Assembly: GCA_963205495.1 (NCBI GenBank)
Contig: CAUJIN010000027.1
Span: 1 to 48,072, forward strand
Length of the DNA stretch: 48,072 nt
Reading direction: 5' to 3'
Origin: Pseudomonadota bacterium
GTDB taxonomy: Bacteria > Pseudomonadota > Gammaproteobacteria > Xanthomonadales > Xanthomonadaceae
Below are positions 8,271-15,759 of the stretch, piece by piece. The notes under the pieces were generated by a model. That model did not search any database. It saw only the letters and a list, made by a program, of their open reading frames with translations, and had not been told where the DNA came from. Numbering within the stretch: position 1 is the stretch's first letter; the number at the start of each line of letters is the position of its first letter. A program made the position numbers and the translations under genes.

Positions 8271-9191
8271 TCAACCGGGCTCGCGCAGCGCGCCGCGCTC
8301 GGGGCAGGTAGACGCCAGCGCCTCGCGCAGGTACTGGATCAGCTGCTGGCTGCGGCGCACCGTTTCGCGCCGGCGCGGCAGCACCGCCTTCATGATCTTT
8401 TGCGGCAGTCCGTAGCCGGGCAGCACTTCCACCAGCCGGCCCGAGGCCAGATCCTCGCGCGCCAGAAAGTACGGCAACAGGGTGATGCCCTCGCCGTCCA
8501 GCGCCGCATCGCGCATCACCGCGCCGCTGTTGGTCGACAGGCGCGGATGCACCAGCACCCGGAACGTCTCTTCGCCACGCATGAAGCGCCATTCCAGGCC
8601 GCTGTCGTTGTAGAGATACTGGATCACCTCGTGCTGGCGCAGATCGGCCGGTTCGGCCGGCGTGCCGTGTTCGGCCAGATAGCCGGGCGCGGCGCAGCAG
8701 ACCAGGTCGAAGCGCAGCAGCGGCTCCTCCTGGAACTGGCCGGAAACCGCGCCGCGGTCGGTGATGACCACGTCGTAACCTTCTTCCGCCGGATTCACCG
8801 GCTGGTCGTTGAGCACCAGCTCGAAGGTCAGTTCGGGATGCTGGCGCAGGAAGCTGGCCAGCGCCGGGCGCAGGGCCTGGATGCCGAAGGCGGTGGGCGA
8901 GCTGATCCGCATCAGCCCGCGCAGATTGAGCGCGCTGCCGGAAATGCTGCTCTCCAGCGAATCCAGCTCTTCCACCAGCCCGGCGACGTGCTGGCGGTAC
9001 AGCGCCCCGGCCTCGGTCAGCCGCACCCGCCGCGTGGTGCGCACCAGGAGCGGCGTGCCGAGCGCGTCTTCCAGCGCCTTGATGCGCCGGGTCACCAGCG
9101 ATTTGGGCACGCCGAGCTGGCGCGCGGTCTCGGAAAAGTTCTCGAGCTCGGCGACGCGCAGGAAGGTGCGGATGCTGTCGAGGTGGGACAT
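8271..9191 (-). CDS. LysR-family transcriptional regulator
   Basis: 306 residues. The winged helix-turn-helix is at 1-60 (MSHLDSIRTFLRVAELENFS, then GVPKSLVTRRIKALEDALG) and is followed by a periplasmic-binding-like effector domain from about 90 onward, with a DVVITDRG segment typical of the CrgA/AaeR-like group. It is transcribed away from the pirin gene across a 313-base gap. LysR regulators usually control the divergent gene and themselves, so the pirin-RutE-YceI genes are its likely target (inference). A 16-base palindrome at 9459-9474 is a possible operator. It may be cotranscribed with the ELM1-family gene, whose start touches its stop codon. Confidence 0.9.
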   Translation of the reverse strand: MSHLDSIRTFLRVAELENFSETARQLGVPKSLVTRRIKALEDALGTPLLVRTTRRVRLTEAGALYRQHVAGLVEELDSLESSISGSALNLRGLMRISSPTAFGIQALRPALASFLRQHPELTFELVLNDQPVNPAEEGYDVVITDRGAVSGQFQEEPLLRFDLVCCAAPGYLAEHGTPAEPADLRQHEVIQYLYNDSGLEWRFMRGEETFRVLVHPRLSTNSGAVMRDAALDGEGITLLPYFLAREDLASGRLVEVLPGYGLPQKIMKAVLPRRRETVRRSQQLIQYLREALASTCPERGALREPG

Positions 9192-9250
9192 GGCGGCGTG
9201 GGCGGAAGCTGCGACGCGGTCGGTGGTCCAATCTATCAGGTCGGGCGCGC

Positions 9251-9279
9251 AAGCCGCGCGTGAAGCCGCGCGTGAAGCC
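9251..9279. repeat. Short tandem repeat in the LysR-pirin gap
   Basis: Two exact copies of the 12-mer AAGCCGCGCGTG (9251-9262 and 9263-9274) followed by a partial third. It lies about 60 bases upstream of the LysR start. It could be replication slippage or a binding-site array. The rest of the 9192-9504 gap holds the palindrome listed separately and nothing else I can name. Confidence 0.5.
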
Positions 9280-9458
9280 AGCGGGCAGCGGCCGCTGGCG
9301 CAGGATGGCGGTGCCACGGCAACCTCTGATCGCCCATCCCGACTATGAATTGCCGTGCTTTTGTGGCTGCCGAGCATCGAACACCGCGTCGGGGGGGCGA
9401 GTCCATCCAATGACGAACCGCCTCGGTAGTGGCGCACTGTTGCATGTGAGTGAACACC

Positions 9459-9474
9459 GGATTCCGATGAATCC
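9459..9474. promoter_or_regulatory. Candidate operator palindrome upstream of pirin
   Basis: GGATTC CGAT GAATCC is a perfect interrupted palindrome 30 bases upstream of the pirin start and on the pirin side of the divergent LysR gene. The inner ATTC-N4-GAAT dyad has the AT-rich form of LysR-type boxes. Position and symmetry suggest a regulator site; which protein binds it is inference. Confidence 0.4.
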
Positions 9475-9504
9475 GTCTTATCGGAGGCGATCCGCGCCCA
9501 TAAG

Positions 9505-10215
9505 ATGATGGCCATGAACATGCAACTCATTCCATCGCAGGAACGCGGCCGCACTCGACTGACCTGGCTCGACAGCCGCCACAGCTTCTCCTTCGGCCAC
9601 TATTACGAACCGCGCCGCATGGGCTTTGGCTCGCTGCGGGTGATCAACGAGGACGTGGTGGCACCCAAGGGCGGGTTTTCCACCCATCCGCACGCCAACA
9701 TGGAGATCGTCTCGATCGTGCTTTCGGGCGCGCTGGCGCACCGCGACAGCATCGGCACCGTGCAGACCATCGAGGCCGGCGAGGTGCAGCGCATGAGCGC
9801 CGGGACCGGCATCGAGCACAGCGAATTCAATCCTTCGTCCAGCGACCCCGTGCACTTCCTGCAGATCTGGCTGCACCCGGCGCACAGGGATCGGCCGCCA
9901 AGCTACGCCCAGCGCGCTTTCGACGAGGCCGGACGGCGCGGGCGCTGGCAGACCGTGGTGTCGCCGGACGGGCGCGAGGGCGGCCTGACCATCGACCAGG
10001 ACGCCAGCCTCCACCTGTCCACGCTGCCGGCCGGCAGTACGCTGGCGCGACCGCTGGTCACCGGGCGACGCGCCTTCGTCCAGGTCGTGTCAGGCTCGCT
10101 GGACGCCAACGGCCAGGCGCTGGACGCCGGCGATGGCCTGGCGATCAGCGGTGGCGATGAACTCGTTCTGCGCGCCAGGGTCGACAGCGCCGTTCTGCTG
10201 TTCGACCTGGCCTGA
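9505..10215 (+). CDS. Pirin family protein (YhhW-like bicupin)
   Basis: 236 residues. Four nearby Met codons make the start uncertain (ATG at 9505, 9508 or 9514). The N-terminal cupin carries SFSFGHYY, the metal-site [13 protein letters not shown] and [12 protein letters not shown] segments, giving the His/His/His/Glu iron ligands of the pirin fold. A C-terminal cupin with the YhhW-type tail follows. Bacterial pirins of this type can show quercetinase-like activity or act as redox-sensitive partners; the role here is unknown. It heads a probable operon with a RutE-like reductase (31-base gap) and YceI (27-base gap), opposite a LysR regulator, which suggests a response to electrophiles or oxidants. 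Confidence 0.88.
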   Translation: MMAMNMQLIPSQERGRTRLTWLDSRHSFSFGHYYEPRRMGFGSLRVINEDVVAPKGGFSTHPHANMEIVSIVLSGALAHRDSIGTVQTIEAGEVQRMSAGTGIEHSEFNPSSSDPVHFLQIWLHPAHRDRPPSYAQRAFDEAGRRGRWQTVVSPDGREGGLTIDQDASLHLSTLPAGSTLARPLVTGRRAFVQVVSGSLDANGQALDAGDGLAISGGDELVLRARVDSAVLLFDLA

Positions 10216-10246
10216 CCCCACATCACTTTTTTCGCAAGGAATCCCG

Positions 10247-10855
10247 ATGCCGCATTCCCCGCTGGATGATGCCGCGCTCGACCAGCTTTTCCGCGCCGCG
10301 CGCACCTTCGCCTCCACCCACGACACCTGGCTGGACCGGCCGGTATCGACCGACCAGATCGAACAGATCTGGGCGCTGGCGCGGCTGGGGCCGACCCAGA
10401 CCAACTCGGTGCCGGCGCGCGTGGTCTGGGTGAAGTCGCCCGAAGCCAAGGCGCGCCTCGTTCCGCTGATGGACGAGGGCAATCGCGACAAGACCCTGAC
10501 CGCACCGGTCACGGCCATCATCGGTGCCGACCTCGACTTCCACGAAAAGCTGCCCTACCTCTACCCGCACGCCGACGCGCGCGCGTGGTTCGAAGGTGCG
10601 CCGGAGCAGGCCGCCCTCCTGACCGCCTGGCGCAACAGTTCGCTGCAGGGCGCCTACCTGATCCTGGCTGCGCGTGCGCTCGGCCTGGACTGCGGGCCAA
10701 TGTCGGGTTTCGATGCCGACAAGGTCACCGCGGAGTTTTTCCCGGGCACGCGGATTCGTGCCAATTTCATGTGCAACATCGGCTATGGAAACCGCGCGTC
10801 GCTGCGCCCCCGCAACCCGCGCCTGCCGTTCGACGAAGCCTGCCGTATCCTCTGA
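10247..10855 (+). CDS. rutE: RutE/HadB-like malonic semialdehyde reductase (nitroreductase family)
   Basis: 202 residues, the length of Rut[21 protein letters not shown] is the family N-terminus; [14 protein letters not shown] is the FMN-binding segment and the C-terminal [21 protein letters not shown] block is strongly RutE-like. RutE reduces malonic semialdehyde to 3-hydroxypropionate in pyrimidine degradation, but no other rut gene is present, so here it more likely serves as a general FMN-dependent reductase of reactive carbonyl or quinone compounds. It lies between pirin and YceI, consistent with a detoxification operon under the divergent LysR regulator (inference). Confidence 0.85.
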   Translation: MPHSPLDDAALDQLFRAARTFASTHDTWLDRPVSTDQIEQIWALARLGPTQTNSVPARVVWVKSPEAKARLVPLMDEGNRDKTLTAPVTAIIGADLDFHEKLPYLYPHADARAWFEGAPEQAALLTAWRNSSLQGAYLILAARALGLDCGPMSGFDADKVTAEFFPGTRIRANFMCNIGYGNRASLRPRNPRLPFDEACRIL

Positions 10856-10882
10856 CCCACCGCCATTTTCAGGAGAATCCCG

Positions 10883-11464
10883 ATGAAAACCCGTCTTCTT
10901 GCCCTGGCCCTGGCCGCCACCGCCGCTGCCGCGCCCGCCTTTGCCGAGCCGGTCACCTACACCATCGATCCGACCCACACCCAGATCCAGTTCACCTGGA
11001 GCCACATGGGTTTTTCCAACATCACCGGGCGCTTCGATGCGACCGAGGGCACCCTGGTCTATGACCCCGCCAATCCGGCGGCATCCTCGATCCATGTGAC
11101 CACGCAGATCGCCAGCGTCACCTCCGGCGTCGCCAAGCTCGACGAGGAGTTCCTGGCCGCCGAGTACTTCGATGCCGCCCGGTTCCCCACGGCCAGCTTC
11201 AAGAGCACCGCGGTCGAAGCCGCCGGTGAAGGCAAACTCAAGGTCACCGGCGACCTGAGCATCCACGGCGTCACCCAGTCGGCCACGTTCGATGTCACGG
11301 TCAACAAGGTCGGCGAGCACCCGATGCGCAAGGTCCAGGCCGCCGGCTTCGACGCGACGGGCACGATCGATCGCACCGCCTTTGGCGTGGACAGGTACAC
11401 CATGGTGACCGGGCCGGAAATCCACCTGCGCATCACCACCGAGGCCTACGTCGAGGCGCAGTGA
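10883..11464 (+). CDS. YceI family secreted lipid-binding protein
   Basis: 193 residues with a signal peptide (MKTRLLALALAATAAAAPAFA, cleavage near residue 21). The mature part has the YceI lipocalin-like barrel sequence: YTIDPTHTQIQFTWSHMGFS, the LDEEFLAAEYFDAARFPTA segment and DLSIHGVTQS. YceI proteins bind isoprenoid chains in the periplasm and are often induced by base or electrophile stress. A strong AGGAGA ribosome site precedes the ATG. It closes the pirin-rutE-yceI run. A hairpin (stem CCCGGCC at 11491-11497 with 11503-11509) follows the stop and may end transcription, although it lacks a T-run. Confidence 0.92.
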   Translation: MKTRLLALALAATAAAAPAFAEPVTYTIDPTHTQIQFTWSHMGFSNITGRFDATEGTLVYDPANPAASSIHVTTQIASVTSGVAKLDEEFLAAEYFDAARFPTASFKSTAVEAAGEGKLKVTGDLSIHGVTQSATFDVTVNKVGEHPMRKVQAAGFDATGTIDRTAFGVDRYTMVTGPEIHLRITTEAYVEAQ

Positions 11465-11507
11465 CGGCGGACGTTCCCGCAGCGCTGCCGCCCGGCCGTT
11501 CGGGCCG

Positions 11508-11522
11508 GGATCGCGGCGATCC
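11508..11522. promoter_or_regulatory. Palindrome in the zinc-ribbon gene promoter region
   Basis: GGATCGC G GCGATCC is a perfect 7+1+7 palindrome just before a TAGAAT that could serve as a -10 (11526-11531). The location suits an operator for the downstream small gene; part of the sequence (GGATCGCCG) recurs at 11537. No regulator can be named. Confidence 0.35.
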
Positions 11523-11564
11523 GCGCTAGAATGCGTGGATCGCCGTTTTTTTCGGGAATCTCCC

Positions 11565-11753
11565 ATGAGCACCGCCCTGACGCCCGCCAACGCGCAGAAG
11601 CGCTACGAAGTCACCCGCGCCGACCTGACGCTGTCGTGCCCGATGCCGGGGATGGAGCTGTGGAATGCGCATCCACGCGTGTACCTGCCGGTGGACGCGA
11701 CCGGCGAGGTGCGCTGCCCGTACTGCAGCGCGGTCTACGTGCTCAAGGATTGA
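11565..11753 (+). CDS. CHCC-type zinc-finger domain protein
   Basis: 62 residues. Cys25, His36, Cys51 and Cys54 (SCPMPGMELWNAHPRVYLP and RCPYCSAVYVL) form the CHCC zinc site shared with the NDUFS6 subunit of complex I. Free-standing bacterial proteins of this size are common in proteobacteria; the function is unknown, though zinc binding is clear. The ATG at 11565 follows a GGGAATCTCCC region; the frame extends upstream without resemblance. The glycosyltransferase gene starts 19 bases after its stop, so they may be transcribed together. Confidence 0.88.
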   Translation: MSTALTPANAQKRYEVTRADLTLSCPMPGMELWNAHPRVYLPVDATGEVRCPYCSAVYVLKD

Positions 11754-11772
11754 TCGCCAGCAAGGGGCCGGC

Positions 11773-12888
11773 GTGCCCGCTCCGCTGACGGTGATGCAGC
11801 TCCTGCCGGCGCTGGAGTCGGGCGGCGTGGAGCGCTCGACGATCGAGATCGCGCAGGCGCTGTCGCGCGCCGGGCACCGCGCGCTGGTGGTGTCGGCCGG
11901 CGGACGGCTGGTGCCGGAGCTGGAAGCGGCCGGCGGCACCCACTTCACCTTGGCCATCGGCCGCAAGTCGCCGTTCGTGCTGCGCCAGGTGTTCGCGCTG
12001 CGGCGGCTGATCGAGCGGCAGCGACCCGACGTCGTGCATGCGCGCTCGCGCCTGCCGGCGTGGATCGCGCAGTTCGCCCTGCGCGGCCTGCGCGGGCCGA
12101 GGCCCGCCGTCGTCACCACCGTGCACGGGCTCAATTCCGTCAGCGCCTACAGCGCCATCCTGACGCGCGGCGAGCGCGTGGTCTGCGTTTCGGAAACCGT
12201 GCTCCGCCACGTGCTGGCGAACTACCCCGAAACCGACCCGCAGGCGCTGCGGGTGATCGAGCGCGGCATCGACCCGGATGCCTTCCCGCGCGGCCACCGC
12301 GCCGGCGACGGCTGGCGCGCCGCGTTTTTCGCGCAGCATCCGGAACTGGCCGGCCGGCCCTGGTTCGTGCTGCCCGGCCGCGGCACCCGGCTCAAGGGCC
12401 ACGCCGAGGCCATCGCGCTGATCGCGGACCTGCGCCGGCGCGGCCTGGACGCCGGCCTGCTGCTGCAGGGCGCGGTCGAGCCCGGGCGCGAGCGCTACCT
12501 TGCCGAACTTCGCGCGCAGTGCGCGCGCCTGGGCGTGGCCGATGCGGTGGCCTTCGCGCCGCCGCGCCGCGACATCCGCGAGGTGATGGCCGAATCCTTC
12601 GCCGTGCTGCAGCTTTCCTCCAAGCCCGAGGCCTTCGGGCGCACCGTGACCGAGGCGCTGTCGCTGGGCGTGCCGGTGCTGGGCTGGGACCACGGCGGCG
12701 TGGGCGAACTGCTGGCGTGCGGCTTTGCGCAGGGCGCGGTGGCGCGCGGTGACGCTCTCGCCCTGTGCGAACGCGCCGCCGCGTGGCTGGTCCGGCGCCC
12801 GCAGCCGGCACCGTTCGCGGCGTTTTCTCTCGCCGCCATGCAGGACGCAACGCTGGCCGTCTACGCCGAGGTCGCCGATGGCCGCTGA
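11773..12888 (+). CDS. Glycosyltransferase family 4 (LPS/envelope glycan)
   Basis: 371 residues from a GTG start at 11773 (VPAPLTVMQLLPALESGGVE). The N-terminal domain has the GT4 signature LPALESGGVERSTIEIA and a VHARSRLPAW segment. The C-terminal GT-B half carries PGRGTRLKGH and the nucleotide-sugar motif SSKPEAFGRTVTEALSLG (Glu-x7-Glu form near 305-320). It should transfer a sugar from a nucleotide donor at the cytoplasmic face. Its 3' end overlaps the O-antigen-ligase-like gene by 11 bases and lpxL and waaA lie nearby, so an LPS-core or surface glycan role is likely. The acceptor is not predictable. Confidence 0.87.
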   Translation: MPAPLTVMQLLPALESGGVERSTIEIAQALSRAGHRALVVSAGGRLVPELEAAGGTHFTLAIGRKSPFVLRQVFALRRLIERQRPDVVHARSRLPAWIAQFALRGLRGPRPAVVTTVHGLNSVSAYSAILTRGERVVCVSETVLRHVLANYPETDPQALRVIERGIDPDAFPRGHRAGDGWRAAFFAQHPELAGRPWFVLPGRGTRLKGHAEAIALIADLRRRGLDAGLLLQGAVEPGRERYLAELRAQCARLGVADAVAFAPPRRDIREVMAESFAVLQLSSKPEAFGRTVTEALSLGVPVLGWDHGGVGELLACGFAQGAVARGDALALCERAAAWLVRRPQPAPFAAFSLAAMQDATLAVYAEVADGR

Positions 12889-14122
12889 GCGCCCGCGCCT
12901 GCCGATGGCGCACGCCTTCCTGCTGGCGGCGCTGGCGATGCTGCCCTTCGGCGCAGGCCCGGAGCTGCCGGTGCTGGCGGGCGCGATCGCGGGCACGGTG
13001 CAGCTGCTGCGCGGCCGGATCGACTGGAGCCTGACCACCACGCGCCTGGCGCTGACGCTGGGGCTGGCGTACTGGCTGCCGGAACTGTTCTCCGCCTTCG
13101 ACAGCGTGGCGGCGCAGAAGAGCTGGACCGAAGCCGCCTTCGACCTGCGCTTCCTGCCCTTCCTGCTGTTCGCGGCCCAGCCCGTGCCGGACGCGCCGCA
13201 AGCGGGACGCAGGTTGCGCACGGGCATCGCCGCAATCGTGGCCTTCTGGTGCGCCGACGCCCTGCTGCAGGCCAGCACCGGGTGGAGCCTGGGCGGGGCG
13301 GCCACCAGCGACCGGCTCAGCGGCATCTTCGGCGCCGACAACCTCAAGCTCGGCGGCGTGATGGCGGCGCTGGCGCCTTTTCTGCTGTTCGCGGCCCGGG
13401 AAAGGCTCCGCGCCCGCGGCCTGTCCGCCGCCCTGCTCGCCCTGCTGGTCGTGGTGCTGCTGGCCGGCGCGCGCGCGGCGTGGATCGCGCTGGCGCTGGG
13501 CACGGCGCTGGCGCTGTGGCATTTCCTTGGCGCACGGCGCGCGGCGATCGCGCTGGCCGCCGCGCTGGTGCTGGGCGCGATCGTCGGCGCGCTGGGCTTT
13601 GCTGCTTCGGAACGCTTTGCCGAGCGCGTGCATCGCACCGCCGCTGCGCTCGCCGGCGACCACGACGGCGTCGAACACGCGCTGTCGGGACGGCTGGCGA
13701 TCTGGGAAACCGCCTGGCGCATGGGCGAAGCCCACCCGGTCAACGGCGTGGGCGTGCGCGCCTTCCGCCATGCCTATCCGGAGTTTGCCGAAGCCGGAGA
13801 CCCCTTCGTGGACGCGCAGACCGGGCAAGGCGCCTTCCACGCCCACCAGATCGTGCTGGAGCTGTGGAGCGAAACCGGCGCGTTCGGCCTTCTGTGCTGG
13901 CTGCTGGCGGCGCTGGCAGCCTGGCGCGCCTGGCGTCGCTGCGCGAGACCGGCACGCGAAGCAGCGATGCCCGCAGCCATCGCGCTGTGCGTGGCGCTGT
14001 TCCCGTTCAACACCCACTACGCGGCGTATTCGGCCTTCTGGGGGCTGTTCCTGGTCTGGCTGGCGGGCGTCTGGCTGGCGCTTCTGGCCGGCGCGGTACC
14101 GCCCGGAAGCGCGCCGGACTGA
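12878..14122 (+). CDS. O-antigen ligase-like (Wzy/WaaL superfamily) membrane protein
   Basis: 414 residues with about ten hydrophobic segments. A large loop holds GRLAIWETAWRMGEAHPVNG and VGVRAFRHAYPEF, followed by HAHQIVLELWSETGAFGL, the periplasmic-loop signature of O-antigen ligase/polymerase proteins (Wzy_C, WaaL). The DRLSGIFGADNLKLGG segment in the middle fits the same superfamily. The ATG at 12878 lies inside the preceding glycosyltransferase gene, giving coupled translation. It probably joins or polymerises a glycan at the periplasmic face, using an undecaprenyl-linked donor. Ligase and polymerase cannot be separated by sequence alone. Confidence 0.85.
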   Translation: MAAERPRLPMAHAFLLAALAMLPFGAGPELPVLAGAIAGTVQLLRGRIDWSLTTTRLALTLGLAYWLPELFSAFDSVAAQKSWTEAAFDLRFLPFLLFAAQPVPDAPQAGRRLRTGIAAIVAFWCADALLQASTGWSLGGAATSDRLSGIFGADNLKLGGVMAALAPFLLFAARERLRARGLSAALLALLVVVLLAGARAAWIALALGTALALWHFLGARRAAIALAAALVLGAIVGALGFAASERFAERVHRTAAALAGDHDGVEHALSGRLAIWETAWRMGEAHPVNGVGVRAFRHAYPEFAEAGDPFVDAQTGQGAFHAHQIVLELWSETGAFGLLCWLLAALAAWRAWRRCARPAREAAMPAAIALCVALFPFNTHYAAYSAFWGLFLVWLAGVWLALLAGAVPPGSAPD

Positions 14123-14193
14123 TCGTGCCGCCGGCTGCATCCGCGCCCGTTCGCGGCTATGGTGCCGGCTCGATCCGAACCGACGAGACCCAC

Positions 14194-14757
14194 ATGCGCA
14201 TCCTGCTCCTTTCCTGCCTGCTGGCCGTCGCGGGCGCGGCGTCCGCCACCTCCCCCGCGGACGCGTTCTGGGACCGTTTCGAGCCGCTGTGCGGCAAGGC
14301 CTTCGAAGGCCGGCTGGTGCAGAAACCGGCCGGCGACAACGGTTTTGCCGGCAAACGTCTGGTGATGCACGTGCGCGACTGCGCGCAGGATCGCATCCGC
14401 ATTCCCTTCGCCGTCGGCGAAGACCTTTCGCGCACCTGGGTGCTGACCCGCCGCGGCGACCGCATCGAGCTCAAGCACGACCACCGTCACGCCGACGGCA
14501 CGCCGGAGGAAGTCACGAGGTACGGCGGCACCGCGGCCAACGCCGGCCGCGCCGACGCGCAGTATTTTCCGGCCGACGAGGAGACCCGGCAGGTGATCGA
14601 ATACGCCTTCTCCAACGTCTGGTCGATGCGCTTCGAATCGGACGCGAGCTTCAGCTACGGCGTGCAGCGACTGGGTACGGATCGGGTGTTCCGGGTCGAT
14701 TTCGACCTGTCGCGGGAAGTGGAGGCGCCGCCCGCGCCCTGGGGCTGGAAGAACTGA
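14194..14757 (+). CDS. Conserved hypothetical secreted protein in LPS cluster
   Basis: 187 residues with a signal peptide (MRILLLSCLLAVAGAASA, cleavage near 18). I do not recognise a named family. The mature chain opens SPADAFWDRFEPLCGKAFEG, has two cysteines about 30 residues apart (the LCGKAFEG and VRDCAQDR segments) that could form a disulfide, then a charged middle with KHDHRHADGTPEEVTRYGG and an aromatic C-terminus WGWKN. It looks like a small periplasmic beta-rich domain. It lies 71 bases after the ligase-like gene, in the same direction. The link with envelope assembly is by position only. Confidence 0.75.
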   Translation: MRILLLSCLLAVAGAASATSPADAFWDRFEPLCGKAFEGRLVQKPAGDNGFAGKRLVMHVRDCAQDRIRIPFAVGEDLSRTWVLTRRGDRIELKHDHRHADGTPEEVTRYGGTAANAGRADAQYFPADEETRQVIEYAFSNVWSMRFESDASFSYGVQRLGTDRVFRVDFDLSREVEAPPAPWGWKN

Positions 14758-14770
14758 ACCTCGCGGAAGC

Positions 14771-15709
14771 TCATTCGTAGACCGGCGCCGCGCCTTCCGG
14801 GCGGCGCTTGAATCGCTTGTGCAGCCACAGGTACTGCGCCGGCGTCTGGCGCACCATGGCTTCGATGGCCGCCATCACCCGCGCGGTGTCGGCAGCGGCG
14901 TCGGTGCCGGGGAAATCCTCGAACGGCGGCTTGACTTCCAGCGTGTAGCTGCCGTCGGCCTCGCGCCGATGGAAGAAGGCCAGCACCGCCGCGCCGGACA
15001 TGCGCGCAAGCTGGTGGGTGGAGGTGAGGCTGCGCGCCGGCTCGCCGAAGAAGGGCACGAACACGTTGTCGCCGCGCAGGGTGTCCTGGTCGGGCGCGAA
15101 CCACAGCACGCCGCCCTGCTTGAGGTGCCGCAGCGCCGGGCGCAGCTCGTCGCGCCCGAACATGGCGCAGGCGTATCGCAACCGGCCGCGCTTGACCGCC
15201 CATTCCATCACCTCCGTGTCGTGCGGCCGGTACATGCCGGCCACCGGCACCGCGTCGCACAGCAGCCGCCCGCAGATTTCCAGGGTCATGAAGTGGCCGG
15301 AAACGAGGATCACCCCGCGCCCTGCGGCCTGCGCGTCGCGCAGGTGCTCGATCCCCGCCAGTCGCATCGTCGGGCGCAGCGTCTCGACCGAGCCCCACCA
15401 GGCCCGCGCGAACTCGAACAGGCCCACGCCCAGCGCGCGGAAGTTCTCGCGCGCCAGCGCCGCGCGCCAAGCCGCATCGCGCTCGGGAAAACACAGCGCG
15501 AGGTTGGCCTCGACCACGCGCCGGCGCGAGCGCAGCGTCCGATGGAGAAGGCCGCCCAGCGCGCTTCCCAGCGCGCGCTGGATGCTCCAGGGCAGCTGCG
15601 CCACCAGCCACAGCGCGCCCACGCCGATCCAGACCGGCCAGTGGCGCGGAGCCAGCGGCGGAGGGGGCAGCGGGAGCGTCGGCGGCAGCGGGCGAAAAGG
15701 CGGAGGCAT
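14771..15709 (-). CDS. lpxL: Lipid A lauroyl/myristoyl acyltransferase (LpxL/HtrB family)
   Basis: 312 residues from ATG 15709; an in-frame GTG at 15733 is possible but adds only a proline-rich start. One N-terminal membrane segment (WIGVGALWLVAQLPW) precedes the acyltransferase domain, whose catalytic H-x4-E motif is SGHFMTLEICG. It is followed by GMYRPHDTEVMEW, WFAPDQDTLRGDNVFVPFFG and YLWLHKRFKRRP at the end, all typical of LpxL/LpxM. The enzyme adds a secondary acyl chain to Kdo-lipid IVA at the inner membrane. It is divergent from waaA, which makes its substrate, across a gap of about 50 bases. LpxL and LpxM cannot be told apart with certainty. Confidence 0.9.
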   Translation of the reverse strand: MPPPFRPLPPTLPLPPPPLAPRHWPVWIGVGALWLVAQLPWSIQRALGSALGGLLHRTLRSRRRVVEANLALCFPERDAAWRAALARENFRALGVGLFEFARAWWGSVETLRPTMRLAGIEHLRDAQAAGRGVILVSGHFMTLEICGRLLCDAVPVAGMYRPHDTEVMEWAVKRGRLRYACAMFGRDELRPALRHLKQGGVLWFAPDQDTLRGDNVFVPFFGEPARSLTSTHQLARMSGAAVLAFFHRREADGSYTLEVKPPFEDFPGTDAAADTARVMAAIEAMVRQTPAQYLWLHKRFKRRPEGAAPVYE

Positions 15710-15759
15710 GCGCGGTGGTGGATCGGCACGCACCCATGGTAGCGGCTATTCTTTCGCCG

